Shown one piece after another: positions 42,997 through 53,829 of a stretch of 64,000 nt of DNA (its first letter is position 1; every line of letters begins with the position of its first letter). The notes below the pieces were generated by a model. The model did not search any database. It was not told the origin of the DNA and saw nothing but the letters and a program-made list of their open reading frames with translations. The position numbers were made by a program, and so were the translations under genes. The DNA lies in the NCBI GenBank assembly GCA_024583055.1, contig CP102145.1, positions 1,984,001-2,048,000 on the forward strand. Direction: 5' to 3'. This DNA comes from Streptococcus suis. GTDB taxonomy: Bacteria > Bacillota > Bacilli > Lactobacillales > Streptococcaceae.

Positions 42997-43002
42997 ATTA
43001 TA
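42997..43002 (-). promoter_or_regulatory. Extended -10 directly before recG (leaderless)
   Basis: Minus-strand TGC-TATAAT, six bases, then the ATG at 42990. Confidence 0.7.
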
Positions 43003-43028
43003 GCAAAAGTTTGACCAATTTCCCAAAA

Positions 43029-43059
43029 CAAAAACACCCAGTGTCGAACTAGGTGTTTG
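43029..43059 (-). terminator. MATE gene terminator
   Basis: Minus-strand AAACACCTAGT and ACTGGGTGTTT form an imperfect 11-bp stem with a T-rich tail; it overlaps the stop codon. Confidence 0.8.
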
Positions 43060-44389
43060 CCATGGCTTGTTTAAGCCGTTTTCTGTAAATCAGGCTACTA
43101 GGTATGAGGACGAGAATGCTGCCAATCCAGGCTGCAGGATTAGCGGCCGCAACGCCATTGAAGCCGAAATAGTGGAGGCCAACAATGGCCACGAGAGCCC
43201 GCATGATCAATTCTCCGAAACCAGCCAGCATAGGTACGGCACCATTTCCCAGCCCCTGGATGAAGCTCCTAAGGATAAAGAGGCTGGCCACAATCCAATA
43301 ACAGGAGGCATTGATGATGTAGTAGGCCAGTGCCAAGTCAAGAACTGTCTCGCTGGCGTCTGCGATGAAGAGACCTGAGAAGAACCGATTTCCCCAGATA
43401 AGAACAAGGGCGAACAAGATAGACCAGGCCAAATTGATATAGAGGGTCTTTTTGACCCCTTCCAAAATGCGGTCATATAGTTTAGCACCATAGTTTTGGG
43501 CCGTAAAGGTTGAGATAGCCAGTCCCAGATTCACCATGGGCAACATGGCCAATTGGTCCGTCCGTAGGGCAATAGATTGGGCAGCGATGGCATCGGTTCC
43601 CAACTGATTCATCATGACCTGGAAGGTCAAGGAGCCAATGGCAATAACGCTGGCCTGTAATCCCATTGGAAAGCCAATATTGGCATGTTTGATTAACTCC
43701 TCTTTTTCAAGCTTCAAATCGCCTGGTTTTAAGTGGTAATGGGGAATTTTTCTCTTGATGTAAATGATGAGGAATATAACGGAGAAGGCCTGGGCCAAGA
43801 CTGTTGCAAAGCCAGCTCCGAAGACGCCCCATTTCATGGTTAAAATAAAGAAAAAGTCAAGGCCGATATTGATGATGCAGGCGATGATGAGGGCGATAAG
43901 CGGAGTTCGCGAATCTCCCAGACTACGGATGGCACTGGACAAATAGTTATAAAAGATGGTAAAGGTCATTCCGCCATAGATAGCTAGAAGGAAGTCGTGG
44001 GCGTGCTCGATGATATCAGCAGGTGTCTGCATGAGTTCCAGGGTTGGGCGGAGAAAGAGAAGGGAGACCGTCGTCAGTACCAAACTAACGATGGCAGCAT
44101 AGAAAAGTCCGTGAACAAAGCTTTTCTTGAGGCCAATCAAGTCCCCTGCACCAAAGCGTTGGGCACTAATAATGGTGAGGCCATTAGTTAAGCCTTGGGC
44201 AAAGCCTAGAATCAAAAATGTCAGCCCAACAGTGGCTCCTACACTTGCAAAGGCCGTGGTCCCAAGGGTATGGCCAACAATCATGCTGTCAGCAAAATTG
44301 TAGGTTAACTGGAAAAAGGAGCCGATCAAGAGAGGGATAGCAAATTGTAAAATAACAGTTAAGGGTTTCCCCTTGGTCAAATCGTTCAT
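43049..44389 (-). CDS. MATE-family efflux transporter
   Basis: The 446-residue protein has twelve transmembrane segments in two homologous halves, starting LTVILQFAIPLLIGSFFQLTYNFADSMIVGH, the MATE signature. It would export cationic drugs using sodium or protons; substrate unknown. The start follows AAGGAG on the minus strand. It is a single gene, with a terminator after it and the ktrA stop 47 nt upstream. Confidence 0.92.
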   Translation of the reverse strand: MNDLTKGKPLTVILQFAIPLLIGSFFQLTYNFADSMIVGHTLGTTAFASVGATVGLTFLILGFAQGLTNGLTIISAQRFGAGDLIGLKKSFVHGLFYAAIVSLVLTTVSLLFLRPTLELMQTPADIIEHAHDFLLAIYGGMTFTIFYNYLSSAIRSLGDSRTPLIALIIACIINIGLDFFFILTMKWGVFGAGFATVLAQAFSVIFLIIYIKRKIPHYHLKPGDLKLEKEELIKHANIGFPMGLQASVIAIGSLTFQVMMNQLGTDAIAAQSIALRTDQLAMLPMVNLGLAISTFTAQNYGAKLYDRILEGVKKTLYINLAWSILFALVLIWGNRFFSGLFIADASETVLDLALAYYIINASCYWIVASLFILRSFIQGLGNGAVPMLAGFGELIMRALVAIVGLHYFGFNGVAAANPAAWIGSILVLIPSSLIYRKRLKQAMANT

Positions 44390-44436
44390 ATAATCTCCTT
44401 AAAATATGAATGATAAATCAGTCAAAACTTGTCACC

Positions 44437-45102
44437 TTATCCTGTGAACTCTTCAAAATGATCGACCGTGTTGTGGTCCGTTACAGCCATAACGACCTCG
44501 TCTTCATTGAAAACATAGTCAGGCGATAACTGGATATTGAGTTCCTTGGTGGTTTTGAGGCGGTAGCCGATAATGTTCATCTTGTAGTTCTGACGCAGTT
44601 GCAACTCTGCCAAAGTCTTGCCCAGCCATTTTTTAGGCGGGTGAAACTCAACAATGGACACGTTACCATCCAGCTGGACTAGGTCCGTCGTATTGCGGTG
44701 GAGGAGGTGCTTGGCCAGGGAAACGCCTGTTTCTCTTTCTGGTGAAATAATCTTATCAGCACCAATTTTTAAGAGGACCTCTTTAGCGGTCTTGCTCTTC
44801 ACCTTTGCGATGACCTTTGGAACACCCAGCGCCTTACAGTGGAGGACGGCTAGGACGCTAGACTCCAGATTGTCACCTGTTGCGACGACGACGGTATCAC
44901 AGCTGTCAATACCTGCGGCCCGCAAGAGGGATTTATCAGTGATATCTCCGACAATACCGCGGGACAGGATGGGCTCCAATTGGTTGATTTGATTTTCATG
45001 ATTATCGACGGCGATAATATTGCAGTTGTAGGGATGTAGGGTCTTAGCGATAGTGGTGCCAAAAACTCCTAGACCTAAAATACCGATAGTAAATGATGAC
45101 AT
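44437..45102 (-). CDS. ktrA: KtrA/TrkA-type potassium uptake regulator (RCK protein)
   Basis: The 221-residue cytoplasmic protein has an RCK-N Rossmann domain (TIGILGLGVFGTTIAKTL; VDNHENQIN) and an RCK-C domain after about residue 135. It forms a gating ring on the KtrB channel, opened by ATP and controlled by nucleotides (and in many relatives by c-di-AMP at RCK-C). I choose start 45102 (MSSFTIG), six bases after AAAGGAG; an in-frame ATG at 45120 is less well placed. It follows ktrB by 10 nt. Confidence 0.92.
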   Translation of the reverse strand: MSSFTIGILGLGVFGTTIAKTLHPYNCNIIAVDNHENQINQLEPILSRGIVGDITDKSLLRAAGIDSCDTVVVATGDNLESSVLAVLHCKALGVPKVIAKVKSKTAKEVLLKIGADKIISPERETGVSLAKHLLHRNTTDLVQLDGNVSIVEFHPPKKWLGKTLAELQLRQNYKMNIIGYRLKTTKELNIQLSPDYVFNEDEVVMAVTDHNTVDHFEEFTG

Positions 45103-45112
45103 GGGTTCTCCT

Positions 45113-46453
45113 TTAAACAATCATGGTTGATTTTGCATATTGTAAATGATCCTTCTTGTCAGGTCTGTGACTAGATAGACTGACTAGAATGGAGATAGGG
45201 CCGATTCTGCCAAAGAACATCAGGAACATGATGATAACTTTTCCAGCCAAACTGAGGAAGGGGGTTAAATTAGCTGTCACACCGACCGTTGCCAGGGCTG
45301 ACATGACCTCAAACATGAGGAAAATCAAAGGTTGCTTAGCATCTGTCATACTGAGTCCAGCCAAGCCTAAGATAAAGACAGACATAAAGACGATGAAGGT
45401 TGCAAATGCCTTGCGGATGGTCAGATGGTCAATGGTATGGTGGTTGAAATTAGTATGGGGAAGCCCCAGAATTTCACTGCGTGCATAGAGTAAAAGCGTC
45501 AGGAAGGCTGTGATTTTAATACCTCCTGCCGTACCACCAGGGGCTCCTCCCAGCATCATTTGGAAGATATAGAGGAGGAGGGTGATAGGTTCGGCCTTGG
45601 TATAATCAATACTGGCAAAGCCTGCTGTCCGCATGGTCACCGTTTGGAAAAAACTGGTCAATAGTTTGTTGCCCAGCGACATGGAGCCAATAGTGGCAGG
45701 ATTATTGTATTCTGTGATAAAGGTTAAGACTGTCCCCGCTGCAAGAATGAGTACAGTCAGAGCCAGCACTACCTTGGTATGGAAATGGAGTTTTCTGTGG
45801 TGGAATTTCTTGCCTATTTGAGAACGTAAGTCAAACCAGACGGAAAATCCCAATCCTCCCATGATAATCAGAGCAGCCAAGGTTAGATTGATGAGGGGAT
45901 TTTCAGCGTACTGGACGATGCTGCTGGCCCCTAAATTATCAAAACCAGCATTACAGAAGGCAGAGACAGCCACAAAGACAGAAGAAAATAGACCGTCCTT
46001 CCAGCCGTATTCTGGAACAAATTGAAAGGCCAGGAAGAAGGCGCCCAGGGCCTCACTGGCAAAGGTAAAGGCAAAGACAGATTTGATAAAGCTGGAAAAA
46101 TGCTTGGTGTCCGTTCGCGACAGGGCCTCCTGTAAGGTAGAAGCATTGACAAAACTCAATTTCCGTCCTCCTCGAAGGGAGAAGAGACCGATAAAACTAA
46201 TTAAGCTCAATCCGCCGATTTGAATCAGGACCATACAAATCAATTGTCCAAACATGTTGTAGGTTTCAGCCACAGGCTTGGTAAATAACCCCGTCACGCA
46301 GACCATGGATACCGTAGTAAACAAATGGTCCAGGTAGCTAGCAGTAGAGCTAGCCTTTTGAGCAATTGGTAAACTGAGCAAAAATGAGCCAACCAGAATT
46401 ACAGCTAGGAAACTGGCGATAATCCGTTGACTAGGTGAAAATTTCATTTTCAA
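45113..46453 (-). CDS. ktrB: KtrB/TrkH-type potassium channel subunit
   Basis: The 446-residue membrane protein has the four-fold P-loop repeat of the Trk/Ktr channels, each with a filter Gly, such as SMVCVTGLF, FCNAGFDNLG, TMRTAGFASI and ALATVGVTANLTPF. It imports K+ with KtrA. First gene of the two-gene minus-strand operon, divergent from asnA across 200 bp. The region before it has no clear -10. Confidence 0.93.
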   Translation of the reverse strand: MKMKFSPSQRIIASFLAVILVGSFLLSLPIAQKASSTASYLDHLFTTVSMVCVTGLFTKPVAETYNMFGQLICMVLIQIGGLSLISFIGLFSLRGGRKLSFVNASTLQEALSRTDTKHFSSFIKSVFAFTFASEALGAFFLAFQFVPEYGWKDGLFSSVFVAVSAFCNAGFDNLGASSIVQYAENPLINLTLAALIIMGGLGFSVWFDLRSQIGKKFHHRKLHFHTKVVLALTVLILAAGTVLTFITEYNNPATIGSMSLGNKLLTSFFQTVTMRTAGFASIDYTKAEPITLLLYIFQMMLGGAPGGTAGGIKITAFLTLLLYARSEILGLPHTNFNHHTIDHLTIRKAFATFIVFMSVFILGLAGLSMTDAKQPLIFLMFEVMSALATVGVTANLTPFLSLAGKVIIMFLMFFGRIGPISILVSLSSHRPDKKDHLQYAKSTMIV

Positions 46454-46594
46454 AGCCCCATTCTATTCTATAAAATATGAAGCCATTTTAGCATAATTTT
46501 TCCAAAAAGTAAGGAAAGAAGTGGCGAGAAAGCAGAAGAACCAGCATTTTGGAAGAAATAATTCATTAAATTTTCAGAATATTTAATAAAATCC

Positions 46595-46622
46595 TTTACA
46601 AGTCGATGAAAATGGGTATAAT
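46595..46622 (+). promoter_or_regulatory. asnA promoter
   Basis: TTTACA (46595-46600) and TATAAT (46617-46622) spaced 16 nt, with a 32-nt leader and AGGAGG before the ATG. Confidence 0.75.
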
Positions 46623-46654
46623 AGGGAGTATAGAAAAAATTAGGAGGTTTAGGT

Positions 46655-47647
46655 ATGAAGAAAAGTTTCATTCAGCAGCAAGAGGAGATTTCTTTCGTCA
46701 AGAATACATTTACCCAGTATTTGAAAGACAAGCTAGAAATCGTTGAAGTGCAGGGACCGATTTTGAGTCGTGTCGGGGATGGTATGCAGGATAATTTGTC
46801 TGGCGTGGAAAATGCCGTTACCGTTAATGTCAAATTGATTCCAGATGCGACCTACGAGGTAGTGCATTCCCTTGCAAAATGGAAGCGTCATACCTTGGCT
46901 CGTTTCGGTTTCAATGAAGGCGAGGGACTCTTTGTCCACATGAAGGCTCTCCGCCCGGATGAAGAGGATTTGGATGCCATCCACTCGGTCTATGTAGACC
47001 AGTGGGATTGGGAAAAGGTCATTCCAGCTGGTCGGAGAAATCTGGCCTATCTGAAGGAAACAGTTGAGCAGATTTACAAGGCCATCCGCCTGACGGAGTT
47101 GGCAGTTGAGGCGCGTTACGATATTGAGTCTGTCCTGCCCAAGAAAATTACCTTTATCCACACAGAAGATTTGGTCAAGAATTTTCCTGATTTGACACCT
47201 AAGGAACGTGAGAATGTTGTTGCCAAAGAATACGGTGCTGTTTTCCTCATCGGTATCGGTGGTGAATTGGCCGATGGCAAGCCACATGATGGTCGCGCAC
47301 CTGACTACGATGACTGGACGACACCGTCAGAAGGTTCTTACAAGGGTCTCAACGGAGATATTTTGGTCTGGAATGAAGCTCTAGGTTCTGCCTTTGAATT
47401 GTCCTCAATGGGCATTCGGGTGGACCAAGATGCTCTCAAACGCCAAGTAGCTATTACCGGCGATGAGGCTCGTTTGGCCTATGATTGGCATCGTGCTCTC
47501 TTGGACGGCCAGTTTCCGCTATCTATCGGTGGTGGTATTGGACAATCGCGTCTGGCCATGTTCCTCCTTCGTAAAAAACATATCGGTGAGGTTCAATCTA
47601 GCGTCTGGCCACAAGAAGTGCGTGACAATTTCGAGAATATTTTGTAA
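46655..47647 (+). CDS. asnA: Aspartate-ammonia ligase (asparagine synthetase A)
   Basis: The 330-residue enzyme makes asparagine from aspartate, ammonia and ATP. It has the class II aminoacyl-tRNA-synthetase-like fold: [16 protein letters not shown] at the N-terminus, [19 protein letters not shown], a [10 protein letters not shown] motif and a C-terminal [14 protein letters not shown] (motif 3 with the ATP-binding Arg). Length is normal. It has its own promoter and terminator, so it is monocistronic. Confidence 0.96.
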   Translation: MKKSFIQQQEEISFVKNTFTQYLKDKLEIVEVQGPILSRVGDGMQDNLSGVENAVTVNVKLIPDATYEVVHSLAKWKRHTLARFGFNEGEGLFVHMKALRPDEEDLDAIHSVYVDQWDWEKVIPAGRRNLAYLKETVEQIYKAIRLTELAVEARYDIESVLPKKITFIHTEDLVKNFPDLTPKERENVVAKEYGAVFLIGIGGELADGKPHDGRAPDYDDWTTPSEGSYKGLNGDILVWNEALGSAFELSSMGIRVDQDALKRQVAITGDEARLAYDWHRALLDGQFPLSIGGGIGQSRLAMFLLRKKHIGEVQSSVWPQEVRDNFENIL

Positions 47648-47653
47648 AAAAAG

Positions 47654-47682
47654 AAGAGATTGATTTTCAATCTCTTTTCTTT
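47654..47682 (+). terminator. asnA terminator
   Basis: AAGAGATTGA and TCAATCTCTT form a perfect 10-bp stem with a 3-nt loop, followed by T-rich sequence. Confidence 0.85.
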
Positions 47683-47788
47683 CTTGTTTATCAAACAGAC
47701 TGAAAACATTTACAATGCGATTATCTGTGATTTTTCAGTCAATCTATGATATACTTTTTTAGTTACATTAAATGATTTAGAGGATATT

Positions 47789-49636
47789 ATGACAAAACTT
47801 AGAGAAGACATCCGTAACGTAGCCATTATTGCCCACGTTGACCACGGAAAAACAACCCTCGTTGATGAGCTCTTGAAGCAATCACAAACTCTTGATGAGC
47901 GTACGCAATTGGATGAGCGTGCCATGGACTCAAACGACATCGAAAAAGAGCGTGGTATCACCATCCTTGCCAAAAATACAGCTGTAGCTTACAATGGAAC
48001 TCGTATCAACATCATGGATACGCCAGGACACGCGGACTTCGGTGGTGAGGTTGAGCGGATCATGAAAATGGTTGACGGTGTTGTCCTTGTCGTGGATGCT
48101 TACGAAGGTACTATGCCGCAGACTCGTTTCGTATTGAAAAAGGCCCTTGAGCAAAACTTGACACCAATCGTCGTTGTCAACAAGATTGACAAACCATCTG
48201 CTCGTCCAGAAGAAGTAGTGGACGAAGTGCTTGAGCTCTTCATCGAGCTTGGTGCGGATGATGACCAGTTGGAATTCCCAGTTGTTTACGCATCTGCTAT
48301 CAACGGAACATCTTCTCTGTCAGACAATCCAGCTGACCAAGAAGAAACAATGGCACCAATATTCGATACCATCATCGAGCACATTCCAGCTCCAGTTGAT
48401 AACTCAGACGAGCCACTTCAGTTCCAGGTTTCGCTCTTGGATTATAACGACTTCGTTGGTCGTATCGGTATCGGCCGTGTCTTCCGTGGTACGGTAAAAG
48501 TTGGTGACCAAGTTACCCTTTCTAAACTAGATGGTACGACCAAAAACTTCCGCGTTACAAAACTCTTTGGTTTCTTCGGCCTTGAGCGTAAAGAAATCCA
48601 AGAAGCTAAAGCGGGTGACTTGATTGCCGTTTCTGGTATGGAAGACATCTTCGTTGGTGAGACGGTAACTCCTACTGATGCGGTTGAGGCCTTGCCAGTA
48701 TTGCGCATTGACGAGCCAACCCTTCAAATGACTTTCTTGGTGAACAACTCACCATTTGCGGGTCGTGAAGGGAAATGGGTAACTTCACGTAAGATTGAAG
48801 AGCGTCTCTTGGCTGAATTGCAGACAGACGTATCTCTTCGTGTAGATCCAACCAATTCACCAGATAAATGGACTGTTTCAGGTCGTGGTGAATTGCACTT
48901 GTCTATCTTGATTGAAACCATGCGTCGGGAAGGCTATGAGCTTCAAGTATCACGTCCAGAAGTTATCATCAAAGAAATCGACGGCGTGAAAATGGAGCCA
49001 TTTGAGCGCGTGCAAATCGATACTCCTGAAGAATACCAAGGTTCTGTTATCCAATCCCTTTCTGAGCGTAAGGGTGATATGTTGGATATGGTTTCAACAG
49101 GTAATGGCCAAACTCGTCTTGTTTTCCTTGTACCTGCGCGTGGTTTGATTGGTTATTCAACAGAATTCCTTTCTATGACTCGTGGTTACGGTATTATGAA
49201 CCATACTTTCGACCAATACCTGCCTGTTGTTCAAGGTGAGATCGGTGGTCGTCACCGTGGCGCCCTTGTCTCTATCGACCAAGGTAAGGCAACGACTTAC
49301 TCTATCATGCGTATCGAAGAACGTGGTACCATCTTTGTCAATCCAGGTACGGAAGTATACGAGGGAATGATTATCGGTGAAAACTCTCGTGAAAATGACT
49401 TGACAGTTAACATCACGACCGCTAAACAGATGACAAACGTTCGTTCAGCTACCAAAGACCAAACGTCTGTAATTAAGACACCACGTATCTTGACCCTTGA
49501 AGAATCTCTTGAATTCTTGAATGACGATGAGTACATGGAAGTAACACCAGAATCTATCCGTTTGCGTAAGCAAGTTCTCAATAAGGCAGAACGTGATAAG
49601 GCTGCCAAGAAGAAAAAATTAGCAACTGAAGAATAG
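47789..49636 (+). CDS. typA: Ribosome-associated translational GTPase TypA/BipA
   Basis: The 615-residue GTPase binds the 70S ribosome and aids large-subunit assembly under stress. Motifs are [10 protein letters not shown] (G1), GITI (G2), DTPGHADF (G3) and [10 protein letters not shown] (G4); EF-G-like domains II, III and V and the BipA-specific C-terminal domain complete it. It has a TATACT-like -10 near 47750 and an AGAGGA ribosome site. The small DUF3165 gene follows 20 nt later. Confidence 0.96.
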   Translation: MTKLREDIRNVAIIAHVDHGKTTLVDELLKQSQTLDERTQLDERAMDSNDIEKERGITILAKNTAVAYNGTRINIMDTPGHADFGGEVERIMKMVDGVVLVVDAYEGTMPQTRFVLKKALEQNLTPIVVVNKIDKPSARPEEVVDEVLELFIELGADDDQLEFPVVYASAINGTSSLSDNPADQEETMAPIFDTIIEHIPAPVDNSDEPLQFQVSLLDYNDFVGRIGIGRVFRGTVKVGDQVTLSKLDGTTKNFRVTKLFGFFGLERKEIQEAKAGDLIAVSGMEDIFVGETVTPTDAVEALPVLRIDEPTLQMTFLVNNSPFAGREGKWVTSRKIEERLLAELQTDVSLRVDPTNSPDKWTVSGRGELHLSILIETMRREGYELQVSRPEVIIKEIDGVKMEPFERVQIDTPEEYQGSVIQSLSERKGDMLDMVSTGNGQTRLVFLVPARGLIGYSTEFLSMTRGYGIMNHTFDQYLPVVQGEIGGRHRGALVSIDQGKATTYSIMRIEERGTIFVNPGTEVYEGMIIGENSRENDLTVNITTAKQMTNVRSATKDQTSVIKTPRILTLEESLEFLNDDEYMEVTPESIRLRKQVLNKAERDKAAKKKKLATEE

Positions 49637-49656
49637 AAATCTCAAAGGGGATGGTC

Positions 49657-49917
49657 ATGTTTTATCTGATACTAGCAATATTATTGGTGCTCTTTTATAT
49701 CTTTTTAGCCCCCAATAATGTACGAGGGACTATCAACCTCATGGTAGCAGTTGTTGCCGTTGTAGCCCTCTTCATCTTTTTAATGCTAGCCTTCCTAAAA
49801 ATCTTGCAGGTATCTTCAGATATTTGGGTAGGATTTATCGTCATCTTCATCGGCCTATGGGCCATGAGAGACATCTATTATTTAGATAAACCGAGTCGAA
49901 AAACAGTGAGAAAATAA
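49657..49917 (+). CDS. DUF3165 small membrane protein
   Basis: The 86-residue protein has three hydrophobic segments (about 2-16, 24-48, 55-70) and a charged end (DKPSRKTVRK). It belongs to the DUF3165 family of streptococci, of unknown function. I prefer the ATG at 49657 because AAAGGGG is a normal distance upstream; the ATG at 49651 directly follows the G run. It is co-transcribed with typA and closed by a terminator. Confidence 0.8.
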   Translation: MFYLILAILLVLFYIFLAPNNVRGTINLMVAVVAVVALFIFLMLAFLKILQVSSDIWVGFIVIFIGLWAMRDIYYLDKPSRKTVRK

Positions 49918-49921
49918 GAAG

Positions 49922-49951
49922 AAGCAGGATTGGAAAGAGTCCTGCTTTTTT
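49922..49951 (+). terminator. Terminator of the typA unit
   Basis: AAGCAGGA and TCCTGCTT form an 8-bp stem followed by a T run; it lies between convergent genes. Confidence 0.85.
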
Positions 49952-49989
49952 GTTATATTAAAAGCCCGACTTACTGTCGAGCTAAGATA

Positions 49990-51192
49990 TTATTCTTTAT
50001 CAATTTTCTTTTCTAATTTTTCCAATTGTTTGGCTGCGAAGTCACGACCACCGAGACCGAAGGCCAGGGCAAAGGCAACAGCCAAGGCTCCCAGAACAAT
50101 CGTGAAGGTCGATTGAACGATATTCTGTGCGAATTTCAATTGGTCAAGAGCCATGAAGGCTGCAAAGACAATGAGGCCATAGCGGACAAGGCCAGCTAGG
50201 AAGGCATTGTTGGTCACCTTGCTCAAGAAACCAGATAGAATGTTGCCACCAATGACTGCCAAAACAAGAATGGCAATGGCACTAATCAGGGACGGAAGGT
50301 AGGCAAGAATGGATGTACCAACAGCGTTAAAGACTTGCAGGTTAAGAACTTGGATAGCTTGAACAAAGAAGAATACAATAATGATGCCACGAACCAATTG
50401 AGCCAGGATAGAGGAAAGTTGGAAGTTGGCATCTTCTTTGTTTGTCAAATACTTAGAGTAGGCATTGATACCAGCAGTTTCAAGAAGATTTTCCAAGAGG
50501 TTGCCCAAGAGCTTGGCAATGAAGCTACCAAGAGCGACTAGGACAAGGGCTACCAGGATATTTGGAAGGAAGCCAATGACCTGGTTGAGAATGGTGACGA
50601 TTGGTTGAGAAATGCTGGTGATACCCAGAGTTTCCAAGGCCAAGGTCAAGATTGGAATGAAGATAAGAACGTAAACGACTGTTGCTAAGACAGTGATGAG
50701 TTGTTTAGTGTCAAATGGCAATTTTTCTTGGCCAGTAACCTTGGTGTACCATTTGTCAATTTCCAGACGCTCCAAGAAGGCTTTCAGAAGACCCTTAATG
50801 AAGTTACAGAAGAAGGTTCCTACAAAGAGAATCAATCCAGCTGCAATCAAATTAGGAATAAAGGCAAAGAATTTTTGGAACATGCTCGAAATCGGGTCAA
50901 CAGTACTGCTGATATTCAAGCCCGAAAGGATAGAAGGCAGGAAGAAGAGAATGACCAAGAAATAAACCAGTTGACCGAGGTTTTTAATGATGGCCTGTCC
51001 ATTATCTTCCGGCTTGAGGATACCCCATTTTTGCAATTTTTGAGCAAATTGAATCTTGTTCAAACCAGCCAGGGTTAATTTACGCAGGAGACCTGCAAGG
51101 ACAAAGGCAATGATCAAGAGAACGATCATGCGGACAACTCCTGGCAAGGCCGAAACCAAGGGCAGGAAGAGTGTATCGAAAATATTAGACAT
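49990..51192 (-). CDS. Mechanosensitive channel-related membrane protein (TM-helix repeat family)
   Basis: The 400-residue protein has many hydrophobic helices arranged as repeats: FIPNLIAAGLILFVGTFF, FLPNILVALVLVALGSFIAKLL and YLPSLISAIAILVLAVIGG are similar units, as in the CmpX/TM-helix-repeat branch related to MscS. The end reads AFALAFGLGGRDFAAKQLEKLEKKIDKE, resembling the MscS pore helix and cytoplasmic entrance but without the large beta domain. It may release solutes on osmotic downshock; its gating is unknown. Single minus-strand gene. Confidence 0.8.
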   Translation of the reverse strand: MSNIFDTLFLPLVSALPGVVRMIVLLIIAFVLAGLLRKLTLAGLNKIQFAQKLQKWGILKPEDNGQAIIKNLGQLVYFLVILFFLPSILSGLNISSTVDPISSMFQKFFAFIPNLIAAGLILFVGTFFCNFIKGLLKAFLERLEIDKWYTKVTGQEKLPFDTKQLITVLATVVYVLIFIPILTLALETLGITSISQPIVTILNQVIGFLPNILVALVLVALGSFIAKLLGNLLENLLETAGINAYSKYLTNKEDANFQLSSILAQLVRGIIIVFFFVQAIQVLNLQVFNAVGTSILAYLPSLISAIAILVLAVIGGNILSGFLSKVTNNAFLAGLVRYGLIVFAAFMALDQLKFAQNIVQSTFTIVLGALAVAFALAFGLGGRDFAAKQLEKLEKKIDKE

Positions 51193-51388
51193 ATAGATAC
51201 TCCTTAAAAATATATTTCTATTTTAGTCTAACATTTTTATAGGTAGGGTGCAAAGAAAACGCTTTACAGTCTGCTTTTTGTGGGATAAAAGGTAGTATAG
51301 GAGGCGTTAGCTTGTTGCTATGGCTTGAAAAAGCCGGGCTTTCAAGGTAAAATAAAGTGTTAGAAAGTTGAGAGATAGGAATTGTAAG

Positions 51389-52744
51389 ATGAAACAAATT
51401 GATAGTGTCAAAAATAAAAAGGTCCTGGTTCTGGGACTGGCTAAGTCAGGCGAGTCGGCAGCTCGCTTGCTCCACCAGCTCGGTGCCATTGTTACAGTCA
51501 ATGACGGCAAGCCGTTTGAGGATAATCCCACAGCTCAATCTCTCCTGGAAGAGGGGATTCGTGTCATCTGTGGCAGCCACCCCCTAGAATTATTGGATGA
51601 AGAATTTGCCCTCATGGTGAAAAATCCAGGTATTCATTATCAAAATCCTATGGTAGAGAAGGCCTTGAAAAAAGGGATTCCAGTTTGGACAGAGGTGGAG
51701 CTGGCCTATTTGATTTCAGAAGCGCCGATAGTGGGTATCACAGGTTCAAATGGCAAGACTACGACTACGACCATGATTGCGGAAGTTCTCAATGCTGGCG
51801 ATACATCTGCTAAACTGTGTGGGAATATCGGTTATCCAGCCTCATCAGTGGCTCAAACAGCGACAGAAGAGGACACCTTGGTCATGGAATTGTCTTCCTT
51901 CCAGCTTATGGGGACGGAGTCCTTCCGACCACACATTGCTGTGATTACCAACTTGATTGCCAGCCATATTGATTACCATGGGACCTTTGATGCCTATGTT
52001 GCTGCAAAATGGATGATTCAGCGTCAGATGACGGCTGACGATTTTATTGTGCTGAATTTTAATCAGCAGGAAGCCAAGGATTTGGCTGCTCAGACTTTAG
52101 CGACAGTGGTGCCTTTTTCTACGCTAGAGGTGGTAGATGGGGCTTATTTGGCAGAAGGCAAGCTGTATTTCAAGGGTGAATATATCATGGATGCTGATCA
52201 GATTGGTGTTCCCGGCTCGCACAATGTTGAAAATGCCCTGGCGACGATTGCGGTTGCCAAGTTACTGGGTGTGGCGAATCAGTCTATCCAGGAAAGTTTG
52301 GCTGCCTTTGGTGGTGTCAAACATCGCTTGCAATTTGTAGGAACGATCAACGATATTTCCTTCTACAATGACAGTAAATCTACTAATATATTAGCTACCC
52401 AAAAAGCTCTATCAGGTTTTGACAATAGCAAGGTCATTTTGATTGCCGGTGGTTTGGATCGTGGCAATGAATTTGATGACTTGGTGCCAGATTTAGTTGG
52501 ATTGAAACAGATAGTGATTCTCGGTCAATCTGCTGAGAGAGTCCAGCGGGCTGCAGACAAAGCGGGAGTGGATACCATTTCAGCGACAGATATTGCTGAT
52601 GCCACTCGCAAGGCCTTTGAATTGGCTCAAGCAGGAGACGTCGTTCTCCTTAGTCCTGCCAATGCAAGCTGGGATATGTATGCCAATTTTGAAGTTCGAG
52701 GGGATGTTTTCCTCGACACCTTTGAGGAGTTGAAAAACAAATGA
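51389..52744 (+). CDS. murD: UDP-N-acetylmuramoylalanine-D-glutamate ligase
   Basis: The 451-residue ligase adds D-Glu to UDP-MurNAc-L-Ala. The N-terminal Rossmann domain has [14 protein letters not shown], the central ATP domain [14 protein letters not shown] (about 117-128), and the C-terminal domain a DSKSTN loop and ALSGF region. I choose the start [11 protein letters not shown] at 51389, after GATAGGA; an in-frame start at 51368 lacks support. It overlaps murG by four bases. It opens the division and cell-wall cluster. Confidence 0.95.
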   Translation: MKQIDSVKNKKVLVLGLAKSGESAARLLHQLGAIVTVNDGKPFEDNPTAQSLLEEGIRVICGSHPLELLDEEFALMVKNPGIHYQNPMVEKALKKGIPVWTEVELAYLISEAPIVGITGSNGKTTTTTMIAEVLNAGDTSAKLCGNIGYPASSVAQTATEEDTLVMELSSFQLMGTESFRPHIAVITNLIASHIDYHGTFDAYVAAKWMIQRQMTADDFIVLNFNQQEAKDLAAQTLATVVPFSTLEVVDGAYLAEGKLYFKGEYIMDADQIGVPGSHNVENALATIAVAKLLGVANQSIQESLAAFGGVKHRLQFVGTINDISFYNDSKSTNILATQKALSGFDNSKVILIAGGLDRGNEFDDLVPDLVGLKQIVILGQSAERVQRAADKAGVDTISATDIADATRKAFELAQAGDVVLLSPANASWDMYANFEVRGDVFLDTFEELKNK

Positions 52745-53829
52745 AAAAAATCGTATTTACGGGTGGGGGAACAGTCGGTCATGTGACTCTCAACCTCCTC
52801 CTAATCCCGCGTTTTTTGGAAGAAGGCTGGGAAGTTCACTATATTGGAGATGAAAAAGGGATTGAGCATGAACAGATTAGCCAGTCTGGTCTGGACGTGA
52901 CCTTCCATTCCATTGCCACAGGTAAACTGCGCCGTTACTTTAGCTGGCAGAATATGCTGGACGTCTTTAAGGTTGCCTGGGGGATTATCCAATCCTTAGT
53001 GATTATTGGCAAAATCCGTCCTCAAGCCCTCTTTTCAAAAGGTGGTTTTGTATCCGTTCCGCCTGTCATTGCTGCCAAGGCTCTCGGAGTGCCAGTTTAC
53101 ATTCACGAATCAGATCTGTCTATGGGACTGGCCAATCGCATTGCCTATAAATTCGCTACAACCATGTATAGCACTTTTGAGCAACCACTGTCACTGACAA
53201 AGGTTAAACATGTGGGGGCAGTGACCAAGGTAGGTCAGACCAAGAAGAAAGTCACCCCTATTCAACTGCCGGAAATTCTGAAACAGTTTGATAAAGAGCT
53301 GCCAACTTTACTTTTTGTTGGTGGTTCGGGCGGTGCCAAGGTTTTTAATGACCTGATTAGTCAGCATAAATCGGCCTTGACCGAGCGATTTAACATTATC
53401 AATCTGACTGGAGATAGCAGTCTCAACAGTCTGGAACAGCACCTCTATCGTGTGGACTATGTGACGGAGCTCTATCAGCCCTTGATGGATTTGGCGGATG
53501 TGGTAGTGACCCGTGGTGGCTCCAATACCCTCTTTGAGTTGATTGCCATGAAAAAGCTGCATCTGATTGTCCCGCTTGGATTAAAGGCCAGTCGAGGAGA
53601 CCAGATTGAGAATGCCAATTATGCGGTCAATAAGGGCTATTCACGAAAATTGGATGAAGAATTTTTGACGCTGGAGTCACTTTTTGATGAAGTGGGTTAT
53701 TTGTTGACCAATAAAGACCAATTTGTCACACAAATGGAAAACTCCAATGAAATCCAGTCGGTAGATAGTTTCTATGCTATTTTGATGTCAGATATTGAGG
53801 GTGGAGGTGCCAATGGGCCACAAAGATGA
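52741..53829 (+). CDS. murG: Undecaprenyldiphospho-muramoylpentapeptide beta-N-acetylglucosaminyltransferase
   Basis: The 362-residue GT28 enzyme converts lipid I to lipid II at the inner membrane face. It begins [20 protein letters not shown] (donor loop with the G-rich motif), has [12 protein letters not shown], and the donor site FVGGSGGAK and [16 protein letters not shown]. It is slightly divergent from proteobacterial MurG, as usual in streptococci. It overlaps murD (ATGA) and ends inside divIB's start. Confidence 0.95.
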   Translation: MKKIVFTGGGTVGHVTLNLLLIPRFLEEGWEVHYIGDEKGIEHEQISQSGLDVTFHSIATGKLRRYFSWQNMLDVFKVAWGIIQSLVIIGKIRPQALFSKGGFVSVPPVIAAKALGVPVYIHESDLSMGLANRIAYKFATTMYSTFEQPLSLTKVKHVGAVTKVGQTKKKVTPIQLPEILKQFDKELPTLLFVGGSGGAKVFNDLISQHKSALTERFNIINLTGDSSLNSLEQHLYRVDYVTELYQPLMDLADVVVTRGGSNTLFELIAMKKLHLIVPLGLKASRGDQIENANYAVNKGYSRKLDEEFLTLESLFDEVGYLLTNKDQFVTQMENSNEIQSVDSFYAILMSDIEGGGANGPQR

